Notes: a model not told the origin generated them from the letters alone. A stretch of 64,000 nucleotides of DNA from Eleusine coracana subsp. coracana (GCA_032690845.1 CM064427.1:20495164-20559163), one strand, 5' to 3'. Positions 32,099 through 43,421 are shown, counted from the stretch's first letter. Made by a program: numbers and translations.

Positions 32099-33177
32099 TG
32101 TTGGTCATAATTACGCACCCACTTATATACCGCAAGAGGACAGTGTACAATTGTAGCTCTTTTTCCCTCAGAGTATTCCAAGGTTATCGAATCCACAGGG
32201 AATGAGCGGAACTAATACTATTAAAGGGTTACTAACAAATTGCAATGGTTTGGTTGATGTGAATGATGACGATAAGAAAGTGGAAGGTGAATGTTAATGA
32301 AGAGGTAACAGGATGATGAAGGATTCTCTCCTTAGGATTGGTTCACTACCATGCAACCTTATTCTTATCAACTCGAGTGATGACTCTAATATTCTACAAG
32401 ACATGGTGGTTTCGTTCACCCCGGCTGTCACTACAGAGGCTATTAGCTCCCCACTGGTTTCTTGCACTATGTAATGGGCAAAAGTGTATTGGCCGATACA
32501 CTAATGAAAGGGATAGATAGATGTGCAATAAAGTTCATCACATAGATTAAATTCATCGAGAGGGTATCAACAAGTATGAGAGTTACATGACCAAATCCCG
32601 GCACCAGAGAAGAGAATATGAGACTACTCACTCATCCTTCCGCTAGACATAGCACAAGGGTGAGAGATAGCACTGGAACGCGCACGTGCCGATCGGCGCA
32701 ACCTCCCTTCTGGTGGATCTCGTCAATGTTGACCAACCTTCGTCATCAATATCCTGGAACCCTAGTTTTAATAATTGATTCTCGCGATCGCCGTCTCTCT
32801 GGTTCTCCCTTGGATCTTGATAATTATCTTTCTTTTATACTCGATGGGATTAGGTCAACTTCCATCGACTCTAACTCATACTGGGCTGGGCCTTCGTCTT
32901 TCCTGAACCGGATCATGTTTTCGTCATCTTCTCTTGCTGCGCCGATCGGCACAGGCCCGTGCCGATCGGCGCGGCTCCGCATCTGGCCCATCTTTGTTAC
33001 TCTTTAGTTCTTTATCCATAATTGCCCTGTTTTACTCCTATATCCTGCGATTGCATCCAAAACAGAACAACTACAAATATATGCAAATAGGGGGTTAATT
33101 GTTAGTCCAAACCACCAAATTAAGACGCAAAACATCCCTTTTTGATAGATAAAATGGGCGTCTAGAAACCACCAACA
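32099..33177 (-). repeat. Athila 5' LTR (1079 bp)
   Basis: On the minus strand it starts TGTTGGTGGTTTCTAGACG at 33177 and ends GACCAACA at 32099, with TGTTGGT/ACCAACA ends. The same LTR is present in plus orientation at 42127-43207. It contains a TATA box (32831-32838), one single palindrome near 32690 and a pair at 32944/32964. Confidence 0.9.
32831..32838 (-). promoter_or_regulatory. TATA box of the Athila 5' LTR
   Basis: The minus strand reads CGAGTATAAAAG, conserved with 42465-42472 in the other LTR copy. Confidence 0.6.
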
Positions 33178-34178
33178 GTTCTCCCAATCTTGACGAGCTC
33201 TCTTCTGAACTTGATCATTTGCGGGATGTTTTGCTCATGCAAGATAATAAGCTTCACAGTGATGTCCGTGAAAGTAGAGAGTTTACGTCTAAGTTGGAGA
33301 GTGCTGAGTATGAGATCACTTCGCTTAGGTCTAAGCTTTCTAGAGATGACATTGTTGTTGAGTGTGAGTCTTGTCAAGTTGTGATGAATGATCTCAGTCA
33401 GAGGGAAAGTGTGCATGCTCAAGTTGCCAGTCAGCTTGAGAGTGCCCTTAAAGAGCTTGATGAATTCAAAGCTAGGCCAAATCTTTTGGGTGCATGTCAG
33501 AAGTGCCCCAAGCTTGCAAGTGAGTTGGAAGCTCAAACCCTCAAAGTCAAAGAGCTCAAGTCCAAGCTGCTAAATGAGACTCGCTCGAAAGTTCTCCCAC
33601 CACCATGTGTAGTGTGTGGATCTCTCAAGGATAAGCTTGCAATCACTAGAGAGGAAAATAAGGTCCTAACTCAAGAAAATGACTATCTCATCTCTTGTCT
33701 CAAAAGAACCCTAGTGAGCGAAGAAAAGATTGAGAGTGACTTTTCAAGTGTTAAGGAGAGTGCTAGTAGGTCAACCAACAACTTGGGGTTGGGATATGAG
33801 AGGTGTGACAAAGAGAGTGCTAATGTGGGTAAGTTTGTGCCAAGCTCTAGCTACAAGGATGAGGAACAGTCCATCAAGCCCACTGACACATACTATCCAC
33901 CAAACCCAAATCCCTCATTCAACCCTAAGCAAGCTAAGAAACCAAAACCCAAACCTTCTATGCAATCAAAGTCTAAACCTAACAGAGTCTACATTTGCAT
34001 GTTCTATGGTCGTAAGGGTCACTTAGATGAGTACTGTTATAGGTGTAAGAGGATTGAGAGGATACAAGCTGAGTTAACTAGAAATGTGCATCATGATGAT
34101 TTTGTTGATTTTCAACCTCGCTCTTTTTCTCGTGCCTATCATGGACAGGGTCATTCCTCATATGGCTTTGATTCATGA
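33178..34178 (+). pseudogene. Copia gag C-terminal half with zinc knuckle
   Basis: Open frame with repeated heptad-like text (ELSSELDHLRDVLLMQDNKL, then SAEYEITSLRSKLS and ASQLESALKELDEF) predicting a long coiled coil, then CQKCPKLASELEAQTLKVKE. A Pro/Lys-rich linker follows, then a knuckle CMFYGRKGHLDEYCYRC in which the usual C..C spacing has decayed. This is the C-terminal half of a long SIRE/Maximus-type gag. The N-terminal half is at 16158-16342 and the join is lost at the Athila insertion. It ends at a stop at 34176-34178, and protease follows in a different frame. Confidence 0.8.
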
Positions 34179-34439
34179 AATAGAGGCTTTGCGCAGCAGC
34201 GCTTTAGCGCCCAATGTTTTTCCCATCGTGGTGAGCGTCGCTTGCGTCGCTTTGGCTTTCACACAAATGATTTCTATCCTCACAACCCAAGGTTTGAGTC
34301 GAGATGCTTTGACAAGCCACGCTTTCCCCATCATGGTTCTCATCCCACGCGTTCGAGTGGTAATGTGCAAAGAACTTTGAGAACTCCTACTAGTCATGTG
34401 GTTCAGTGCTGTCTTCCTAAAAGCTTTCTTTCTAACCCT

Positions 34440-34896
34440 GCTCTAAGCCATCGATCTTTCCTTCTTGTTCTTTGTTGGTGGCATGTGGAGGCTTGGAGAA
34501 CAAATGGTTGATGGACTTCGGGTGTTCGCGCCACATGACCGGAGATGCAAAGTGGTTCTCCAGCCTCACTTCCTTGAAGCGTCGAGAGTACATGACCTTT
34601 GGAGATGACAAGAGAGGGAGAGTGAAGGCAAGAGGCGCTCTAAAGGTAAATGAAAACTTCACTCTCAAGGATGTTGGTTTGGTTGAGCATCTCAAGTAGA
34701 ATCTCCTCTCTGTTTCTCAGTTGCTTGATGTTGGTTTGGAAGTGCGCTTTAAGAAAAATGCTTCTTGTGTTCTTGATTCGAATGGTTCTTTGGTTTGTGG
34801 GATTTCTAGCATTAGGAGAGTTTTTCAGGCTGATTTTGTTGTTTCTCCTGGTCCTCACAAGTGCTTGTTTGCTCAATCTTCTTCTGAGCTCTAGAC
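34440..34896 (+). pseudogene. Copia protease, catalytic motif altered
   Basis: The frame at 34472 encodes ENKWLMDFGCSRHMTGDAKW. Copia proteases read DSGCSRHMTG here, so the Asp is kept but Ser is replaced by Phe. It continues to GLVEHLK, a stop at 34697-34699, then NLLSVSQLLDVGLEVRFKK in the same frame, which is the usual NLLSVSQL block before integrase. The reading is broken by stops on both sides. Confidence 0.8.
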
Positions 34897-36051
34897 ATGC
34901 ATAGGAGACTACGTCACATGAGCTTTGACTTGCTTTGTTGCTTGAGTGGCCTAGGTCTAATCCGAGGATTGCCTAAGCTCAAATTTGATAAGGATTTGGT
35001 TTGTGCTTCTTGTTGTCATGGCAAAATGGTTGCCGCTTCTCATCCACCAATTAATTTGGTGATGACTGAATGCCCTGGAGAATTGTTTCACATCGACACT
35101 GTTGGTCCTTCTCGGGTTCGTTCAGCAGGTGGGAAGTGGTATGTTCTTGTGATTGTTGATGACTTTTCTCGCTACTCTTGGGTTTACTTTCTTGAGAGCA
35201 AGGATGAAGTGTTTCATCACATTTGGAGCTTATCTTTGAGGTTGTTCAAGGAACTTCCTGATGCATTACGAGCAATCCGCAGTGATAATGGCACCGAGTT
35301 CAAGAACTCCTCCTTTGATGCCTTCTGTCTTGAGCATGGTATTGAGCATTAGTTTTCAGCATCTTGTGTTCCTCGGCAGAATGGTGTGGTCAAAAGAAAG
35401 AAGAGAACCTTGGTGGAAATGATCCGGACGATGCTTGATGAGCATAGGACTCCGAGGCGGTTCTGGGCTGAGGCCATTAGCACTGCTTGCTATGTTTCCA
35501 ATCGGGTTTTCTTGCGCTCAATTTTTAATGTGACTTCCTATGAGCTATGTTTTAGGAGGTAGCCATCTGTTTCTCCTTTGCGTGCCTTTGGTTGCAAGTG
35601 TTTTATCCTTAAATGTGACAATCTTGATAGGTTTGAGTCGAGATCTTCTGATGGCATCTTTCTTGGTTACTCTCTTTATGGTCATTCCTATAGAGTTTTG
35701 AACTTGGAAACTAACACCATCGTAGAGTCCTGTGATATAACCTTTGATGAGCTGAACTCTTGTGCGAGCAATGTGGTTGAGACTACAGGTGAGAGGGAAA
35801 TGGAGGAAAGCGTCTTTGTAGAAGAGGGCCTACAGGGCTTGGATGATGAGGATGATGATGAGTTAACACATCCTATGTTCGAGCTTGTTCCTGCTGCATC
35901 CACTACTCTAGCAGAGGGTCCAGAGGTTTCTACATCAAATTCTACCGTAGTCGAGCCAACTCCAGCTGTGGTTGAGGGGGAGGTACGCTCTGAGAGAGAG
36001 AGAGAGAGACCCCTAGCCACATTCAGTGTCAACATCCACCTCAACAGATGA
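34897..36051 (+). pseudogene. Copia integrase, catalytic Glu replaced
   Basis: HRRLRHMSFDLL is the pre-integrase block, followed by CASCCHGKM, FHIDTVGP (first Asp) and RAIRSDNGTEF (second Asp). Stops follow at 35350-35352 and 35560-35562. The third catalytic block reads NGVVKRKKRTLVEM where copia elements have NGVVERKNRTL, so the catalytic Glu is Lys. The tail with GCKCFILK and DGIFLGYSLYGHSYRV is present, followed by a long acidic spacer typical before RT. Stop at 36049-36051. Confidence 0.85.
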
Positions 36052-37670
36052 TTGGTAATCTTTATGAGAGGACAACAAGGTCAAGGTCTGCACATCTCGC
36101 TTGCTTTACCAATTCTCTCTTGGTTGCAATCTTTGAACCCGAGGATGTTGGACACGCACTATCTGATGAACATTGGGTCAATGCCATGCCTGAGGAGTTG
36201 AAAAACTTTGAGAGAAACAAAGTATGGACCCTAGTAGAGCCTCCTGTTGGTGTCAATGTCATAGCAACCAAGTGGCTGTTCAAAAATAAGCATGGGGAAG
36301 ATGGTGAGGTAGTGAGAGACAAGGCTAGGCTTGTTGCTCAGGGTTTTAGCCAAGTCGAGGGCTTAGACTATGGGGAAACCTTTGCTCCTGTAGCTCGCAT
36401 AGAAGCCATTAGAGTTTTGCTTGCCTTTGCTGCTTCTAAGGGCATCAAGCTATACCAAATGGATGTCAATAGTGCTTTCCTAAATGGCTACATAGAGGAA
36501 GAGGTTTATGTGAAACAACCACCTGGTTTTGAGCACCATAAATACCCAAACTAAATGTACAAACTTTAGAAGGCTTTGTACGGGCTAAAGCAAGCAGTCA
36601 GTGCTTGGTATGCTAGGCTTAAGACCTTCTTGCTACAGCGCAGGCATGACATGGGGTGTGTTGACAAAACCTTGTTCAATCTGAAGCACTGTAATGACTT
36701 TCTAATGGTTCAGATATACGTGGATGATATCATCTTTGATGGTTCCTCTCATGCTCTTGTGTCCAGATTTCAGGAAGCCATGGAAAGTGAATTTCAAATG
36801 TCGATGATGGGTGAGCTCACCTTCTTTCTTGGATTTCAAATCAAGCAACGCAAGCAAGGTACCTTCGTACATCAAGCCAATTACATGAAGGACCTCCTGA
36901 AAAAGTTCGATATGGTCAATGTGAAGCCATTGTCAACTCCAATGTCCACTACAACGACACTTGACCCAGATGAGGATTGTGAAGCGGTGGACCAAAGGGA
37001 GTACAGGAGCATGATCGGCTCCCTCTTACACCTGACGGCAACAAGACCTGACATACACTTTGCGGTGTGTCTGTGTGCTTCCTATCAAGCTTACCTAAGG
37101 GTGACTCATCGCAAAGCTGTCAAGTGCATCTTCAAGTATCTCAAATAAACCCTTGAGTTCAGTCTTTGGTACTCTGCATCTTCATCTCTTGATCTTATTG
37201 GGTATTCGGATGTGGACTTTGTTGGGTGTAGAATTGATAGGAAGAGCATTTTTAGGACTTTTCATTTCTTGGGGACTTCTTTGATCTATTGGTCTTCTCA
37301 TAAGCAGTCGAGTGTAGGCCAATCCACCATAGAGGCTGAGTATGTTGTTGCCGCTAGTTGTTGTTCACAAATCATATGGATAGTGTCTACCATGAGTGAC
37401 TATGGGTTAACCTTTAAGAGTGTTCCACTCATGTGTGATAACTCCAGTGCCATTTGCCTAGGCAAAAACCCAGTCCAACATGGTAAGGTCAAACACATAA
37501 ATGTGAGATTTCACTTCCTGAGAGACAATGTTGAGAAGGAAGATGTTGAGTTCAAATACATTGACACTAAACACCAATTGACTGATATTCTCACCAAGCC
37601 CCTAGATGCTTTGAGATTGGCTTTTCTTCTGGGGGAGCTTGGTGTTTGCCATCCTTATGGCATCATTTGA
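36052..37670 (+). pseudogene. Copia reverse transcriptase / RNase H, broken by stops
   Basis: RT blocks: WVNAMPEELKNFERNKVW, NVIATKWLFKNKHGEDGEVV, ARIEAIRVLLAFAASKGIKL and the catalytic IYVDDIIFDGSS, then MIGSLLHLTATRPDI. RNase H follows with GYSDVDFVGC, STIEAEYVVAASCCSQIIW and LMCDNSSAICLGKNPVQH, to LTDILTKPLD and the stop at 37668-37670. Nonsense codons lie at 36552-36554, about 36567 and 37146-37148. The polymerase motif itself is intact. The lineage looks SIRE-like from the long gag and the 1.4 kb after pol. Confidence 0.88.
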
Positions 37671-39063
37671 TGGGGAGTTTCTCTTTTTGTATATATATAT
37701 CTTACTTTTTTGCATTGCATCTCATATGTAATATATGCATTGGTAGATGAGCTTTGATTCTTATGCCTTCTTGCATTTCTCATTGCTATGATTGAGCTTG
37801 AGCTAAGTTGAGTGGATGTGATAGCAATCTCTCATGCTTAGATTTTCTAGATGGTATGTTATAGACTCATTTGAGCAACTTGCTAATCTTAAAGGTGAAC
37901 TTGGCTTTTTGTGAACCTTATGAACTAATCTTGCCTAAACTTGCTCACCATGTGAATAATTGCTTTTATCCTTGTCAAAACATGCATTGAGGCTAGTCTA
38001 GAGGATATCTTGGCTTTGGCACCTTATGTTTGCAAAATGTGGCTTTGCAAATGTTTAGCTCATGATGGAACATTGTGGGAATGTCTGTTCCTTTTGCTGC
38101 AAAGGCATGCTCAATTCTGCTTTTAATTTGCAAAAATGAAGATGATCAAATGATAATTGTGCTTCGAAGCCTCGGGGTGTTTGCCGTACCCAGTCATGTC
38201 ACCCTCCGCATGGATTAGAAGATACATAAAAATTGTTAAATCCAAAAATTGTGCTTTGAAGCCTCGGGGTGTTTGCCATACCTAGTCGTGCGGCCCTCTT
38301 CATGGATTAGAAGTTACATGAGGATCAACTGCTAATAATAATGTCTCTCCCTTCTTCATGAGTCTCTGTTGCATATGTGAGCATTTATAGAGCTTACTTT
38401 TTGCGAATGCTTGTTGCCCTAGTTAAGATTGAGACTGGCTAGTGTCCTTTGATTCACTTAATGCTTGTTTTGCTTTGGATGGAAGTACTTATACATGTGA
38501 TGGCAGCCTTTCTCATGATGAGCCAATATGATTCTATCTAAGCTCGTCAATCTTTTTGCTTAGCTTGTATAGATCTTAGTGTTTATGCCTTGCTACCTAT
38601 TTTTGATCTCTATATGATTGTGAGCTATTACTTTTACACTTCATAGCTCTATGCTTATGATTAGCAAGGTTAAATGCTTGTTGGCATATTTGTTGAAGCT
38701 CCTTAAGTTTGCATTTTCATACATTGCATGCTTGTTCTTTAGCTTCTTTGATGAGTTCATTGCCAAAGGGATAGAAAATAGTGGGTCAGGCACAAATAAT
38801 GCTGAGAAATCTAAGGTGACTCTATTTTGCATTACATGAGACCTACCACAAGTTGAGGGGCGGCATATCATGTCCTTTAGCATTTTTCATGCGCTTTTCA
38901 TAATCTTTGTGTTCTCAAAAGGCTTTCTTTGTCACCTCTTGATTTTGTGATCTCTCTTATGCTAGATGGCTACTTTTCACCTTTTCTTTAGGGTTTGGCC
39001 ATTTGGATGTGCTTATTTGTCTTGTGCATTTAATGTTGTCAATGTACTCATCAAGGGGGAGAT
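37671..39063 (+). other. Copia region between pol and 3' LTR
   Basis: 1.4 kb with no supported coding. It contains a two-copy 92-bp repeat (38155-38325) and ends with a polypurine tract CAAGGGGGAGAT just before the 3' LTR. Such a long post-pol region is common in SIRE-type copia elements. No envelope-like open frame is seen. Confidence 0.7.
38155..38325 (+). repeat. 92-bp direct repeat in the post-pol region
   Basis: AATTGTGCTTCGAAGCCTCG at 38155 and AATTGTGCTTTGAAGCCTCG at 38247 start two copies of GGGGTGTTTGCC..ACC.AGTC, ending with CATGGATTAGAAG.TACAT. The copies are clearly diverged. Confidence 0.85.
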
Positions 39064-39656
39064 TGAGAAACCATGTGGATATGTGCCATGGGTTGCAATA
39101 TGTGATGAGTAATTGACTTTGGTTGATTCGGTGTTTGAGTTGAAATGCAGGAAACTGGGGATTGCATGAGCTTGTGTATTGTTATGGTTATGACTAACCA
39201 GGAGTTGATGAGGATGTTGGAGAGTTTGTAGGAGAAGGAAAATGTGTTTGCTTGTCTCATGATGTGTAGGTCACTGGAGTCAACTTGGCGGACAACGGTG
39301 AGAGGATCAAGCATAAGTAGGAGACTTAGGGCCACATGATCGGGAGGCTGGGTGGAGTCAAGGGTGATCCACACTGTACACATAGAGAGGCAAGAAGCAC
39401 GAATGGTTTCACAATTGAGCCTCAAAACTATGGAGATGATGAAGACGGCGTGTTGACCAAGTCAAGGCAAACGGGATGCCGGTGCAAGTAACAAGAGGGC
39501 CTAATGGAGCGGGATCGGGAGACACTTGCCGGTGGTCAGGATCACGGGACAAGGTGACACGTGTCGACATCGAGAAATCATGATTTGAGAAGCGTGCAAG
39601 GCGGTTTCCCTATTTGGGCCTCAAAACCTGTGGCGGTGGTTGGTGGTGCACGTGGC
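39064..39656 (+). repeat. Copia 3' LTR, truncated
   Basis: Starts TGAGAAACCATGTGG and follows the 5' LTR until GGTGGTGCACGTGGC at 39656, where Athila sequence (CTCAAGCTG) begins abruptly. About two thirds of the LTR, including the TATA box, is gone. No target duplication is visible at the junction, which suggests a deletion or recombination join. Confidence 0.85.
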
Positions 39657-40700
39657 CTCAAGCTGTGAGAGAAAGCCGAAGAAGCTATGTACCAGCGGGA
39701 TGCGGAGAAGGATCTTAAAGCTAAAAGGGATGAATCCTTTTCCAAGGTTCTTACCGATTGGAAAAGTTTTCAAGAAAATAAGATTCATAGGAACGGTTGT
39801 ATTGAGGGTTGCAAGTGTTTCTTTTGTGCTAAAGATCTTCAACACAAGGTTGAACTCCAATTGATAGAAGATCTAGCTTTCATACCTAGAGATTTAATAT
39901 ATGATGATGGCTATCGAGCAGTCCCTGGAGGGAGGACGCCTAAGGAGATTAATGATGAAATTTTACGAAGGCAGTAGAATAAGGTGATCCGTGAGTGTAA
40001 TCTAGAGCAGTTAGCTGAGTATATGAAGGAAGATGATAGTTGCGCCAATCGGCACGACACTGGAGCCGATCGGCACGACCTGAAGATGGCTGAATTTATT
40101 GATCTGACGGCTCTGCCAAGTGAAGACGAAGAACCTGATTCAAGGAAGTGTAAGACTACACCAGAGGTTCGTAGATCTGCTAGACTATCAGGTAAGCCAA
40201 TTCAAAAGTATTCCGAACGGGATAGCGACTTTGATACGTCATACTATTTGGAAACTTTGGAAAGCAGTGATCCTAGTGTGCCTGGAGATTTTAGTGATGA
40301 TTTTGATATGTGAAGAAGCTTTGGTAGTCCTAAGTTCCAAAATCGGGAAACACTTGCAGAATGCAGTAATGACAGGACAGCAGGAACTTCAACAAGAGTT
40401 AATGGTAATGCAAAGGGAAGTGGAGGAAGTCGCTATGGTGGAAAAACACCACTTCGTCGATCGGCTCAGCCTTTGCGCCGATCGGCTCGAAGGAATTTGA
40501 TTAGTGCCTCCCCTTACAGCGTTGAAAATCATAACCTGCAACCGCCTGTTTGTTGTCCTATGTGCCAAAGAAATATTGAGCGCCTGTACCTAGACAGAGA
40601 TCATGCTTACAGGCATCAAAGAGATATGGACCATAGAATCCAGGATACAATCGAGATGAACGAAGCGAACTACACTTTTCTCATAAGGAATATAAGATGA
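39657..40700 (+). pseudogene. Athila 3' ORF (plus copy), unknown protein
   Basis: One frame runs from the fragment edge to 40700 with only two stops (39975-39977 in RRQ-stop-NKVIREC, where the minus copy has Gln, and 40312-40314). It shows a Cys cluster CIEGCKCFFCAKDLQHKVEL, FIPRDLIYDDGYRAVPGGRT, MAEFIDLTALPSEDEEPDSR, TPEVRRSARLSGKPIQKYSE, then RRSAQPLRRSARRN (a palindrome pair) and CCPMCQRNIERLYLDRDHAY. It is charged and soluble in character. Agreement between both copies on this frame supports real past coding. Not recognised. Confidence 0.7.
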
Positions 40701-42126
40701 ATTTTCCGAGTCTTGAACAGGCATGGTCTGCATGATTAGTGTGTTGAGTTTCTTCTCTTGCAATGAGGACATTGCAAATTTTGAGTGTGGGGGAAGGGCT
40801 TTGCCATTAGTCATAGTTTTTAAGTATTTTTGAGTCTAGTTTCTCATTTGTTTTTCTTGATGAGTGTTTATTTAAGTTTGTTTGTTTTTCTTAATGAGTG
40901 TTTATTTAAGTTTGTGTGTATGCTTAAGAGAGTCATGAGTCATGTTGAGGGTTGCTTCAAGGTCTTTTATGTAGTTTGAATTATTCCATTGTCTTTAATA
41001 AAGTTAGTGTTGATTATCAAATTGAAAGTGCCCCATGCTATTTATCTTGTCTTTCTGATGATCGATTGGTTGATTATTTGAATTTGTTGGTTACCACTTA
41101 ACTTTTGAGCTTTGTATTTGTGAAAATTCTTTTGACTCATCATAAGCTAAAGCAAAAGCAAGGTCTAAATATGCCTGCATAGTCGAGTGAATGAGAGCAA
41201 GCTACACATTTGAACTAAGTGGATTGTAAGTAACTTTGTCAACTTTTTGCTCATGATTTCGACCAAGTTAGGAAAGGATGATCTATTTTATTTATCTCTG
41301 TATTTTTAGCCATTCTTATCCATTTAAATTCCTTGCTATCATGAAAACCATACATCTTTGTTTCTCCCTCCTCCTTGATACAACCTATATTCTCAATAAA
41401 AGGGAATTCAGAAAATTTCCGCTGTTGATACAAGACAGAAATTGCTGATCATATCGGGAATAGAAAAAAAAGGTGAAAGAAAAGAAAACATAGACCGCGC
41501 CGACCGGTGCAGTGTTGCGTCGATCGGCGCTGTTGCAAAAGAAAGGAAAAAAGAGGTTATTATAAAAAAGAGGTAAAGAAAAAATATATATTCCCTAAGA
41601 GGCAGTAAGGTCATCAAAGAAAGCAGATTTCTGATTATTTCTCATTCTTTGCCATTGTTCTCAATGAAAATTTTTAGATCTTCTATATTTCTCTTCTCCA
41701 TTAAAAGTTCCTTTCCAAGAAAATTCTTTCTTAATAGGCATGATTAAGCACATTGTTGACATGGTTAATCTTATGGTCTAATTTAGTTATATAGCCCTCT
41801 AAGATCCACATACAATCCTTGATTAGATAGGAGAGGGAAGGAAATACACTTGAGAGACCTAGAGAGGACCAAATGCTTGATGTTCGATGCTAAAAGATGA
41901 GTTGAGGAGAACTAAAATTGTTTTTGAAAAAGTTTTGTGGTAATTTAATTAAGTTCAAGTATGATATACCGATTGGTTAAAAGGAGATGAGAGAAAATCT
42001 TTGTGGTGGGATAACGAGTAAAAATGATGATTGAGATTGATTGCATGAGAGATGGTGTGAAAATTCTTATTACATATTTGATTTTGTATTGCTCAAGGAC
42101 TAGCAATGATTTGAGTGTGGGGGAAC
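40701..42126 (+). other. Athila 3' untranslated region (plus copy)
   Basis: Non-coding. It aligns inversely with 16343-17754, has a palindrome pair at 41502/41522 and a short local repeat (TGAGTGTTTATTTAAGTTTG twice near 40860-40915), and ends in a polypurine tract. Confidence 0.75.
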
Positions 42127-43207
42127 TGTTGGTGGTTTCTAGACGCCCATTTTATCTACCAAAAAGGGATGTTTTGCGTCTTAATTTGGTGGTTTGGACT
42201 AACAATTAACCTTATATTTGCATATATTTATAGTTGTTCTGTTTTGGATGTAATCGTAGGAAACAGGTGTAAAACAGGGCAATTATGGATAAAGAACTAA
42301 AGAGTAACGAAGATGGGTCAGATGTGGAGCCGCGCCGATCGGCACGGGCCTGTGCCGATCGGCGCAGCAGGGAAAGATGACGAAAACACGATCCGGTCGA
42401 GGAAAGACAAAGGCCCAGCCTAGTATGAGTTAGAGTCAGTGGAAGTTCACCTAATCCCGTCGAGTATAAAAGTAAAATAATTATCAAGAGCCAAAAGAGA
42501 CGGAAGGAGAGACGGGGATCGCGAGAATCAATTATCAAAACTAGGGTTCTAGGATATTGGCGGCGGAGATTGGTCAACACCGACGAGATCCACCAGAAGG
42601 GAGGTCGCGCCGATCGGCTCGTGCGCATTTCAGCGCTATTTCTCACCCCTCTGCTATGTCTAGCGGAAGGATGAGTGAGTAGTCTCATATTCTCTTCTTT
42701 GGTGCGGGGAACTGGTCATGTAACTCTCATACTTGTTGATACTCTCTCGATGAATTTAATCTATGTGATGAACTTTATTGCACATCTATCTATCCCTTTC
42801 ATTAGTGTATCGGCCAATACACTTTTGCCCATTACATAGTGCAAGAAACCAGTGGGTAGCTAATAGCCTCTGTAGTGACAGCCGGGGTGAACGAAACCAA
42901 CATGTCTTGTAGAATATTAGAGTCATCACTCGAGTTGATAAGAATAAGGTTGCATGCTAGTGAACCAATCCTAAGGAGAGAACCCTTCATCATCCTGTTA
43001 CCTCTTCAATAACATTCACCTTCCACTTTCTCACCATCATCATTCACACCAACCTACCCATTGCAACTTGTTAGTAACCCTTTAATAATATTAGTTCTGC
43101 TCGTTTCCTGTGGATTCGATAACCTTGGAATACTCTCAGGGAAAAAGAGCTACAACTGTACACCGTCCTCTTACGGTATATAAGTGGGTGCGTAATTACA
43201 ACCAACA
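42127..43207 (+). repeat. Athila 3' LTR (1081 bp)
   Basis: Starts TGTTGGTGGTTTCTAG and ends ACAACCAACA. Inverse copy of 32099-33177. It contains a palindrome pair at 42337/42357, a single one near 42606-42620 and a TATA box at 42465-42472. Confidence 0.92.
42465..42472 (+). promoter_or_regulatory. TATA box of the Athila LTR (plus copy)
   Basis: TATAAAAG in CGAGTATAAAAGTAAA, conserved in position with the minus-strand LTR. Confidence 0.6.
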
Positions 43208-43348
43208 TCGTGACGCCACCTCCCCCTCCCCTTAGTGGAAGATCTAGCAGGAGGGGCGGGGGAGCAGGTCTGCAAAGGTGGGTGGCGGCAAACCTTGGCA
43301 GCACGGTGGCGGGGCAGGGCCTCGACGCGGAGAATACGACCCACCATC

Positions 43349-43421
<73 letters not shown>

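Larger units (their letters stand above)
16343..33177 (-). mobile_element. Athila-type Ty3/gypsy element, nested host of a chromovirus
   Basis: Minus-strand order: 5' LTR (33177-32099), primer site, gag, protease, RT/RNase H, then an inserted chromovirus (28583-20775 including TSD), integrase, a 3' ORF and 3' untranslated DNA. The 3' LTR is missing. The left end at 16343 stops about 75 bp before where the 3' LTR should start, judged from the plus-strand relative at 39657-43207. The copia gag flanks both sides. Many GCCGATCGGC palindrome pairs mark this family. Confidence 0.85.
39657..43207 (+). mobile_element. Athila 3' fragment in plus orientation
   Basis: This piece is the inverse relative of 16343 to about 18640, plus the 75 bp and the 3' LTR that the minus copy lacks. 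It starts inside the 3' ORF and runs through the 3' untranslated region, a polypurine tract (GAGTGTGGGGGAAC, 42113-42126) and the LTR. The 5' three quarters of the element is absent. It is not the missing end of the minus copy by simple continuity, because the overlapping parts are both present. Confidence 0.85.
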
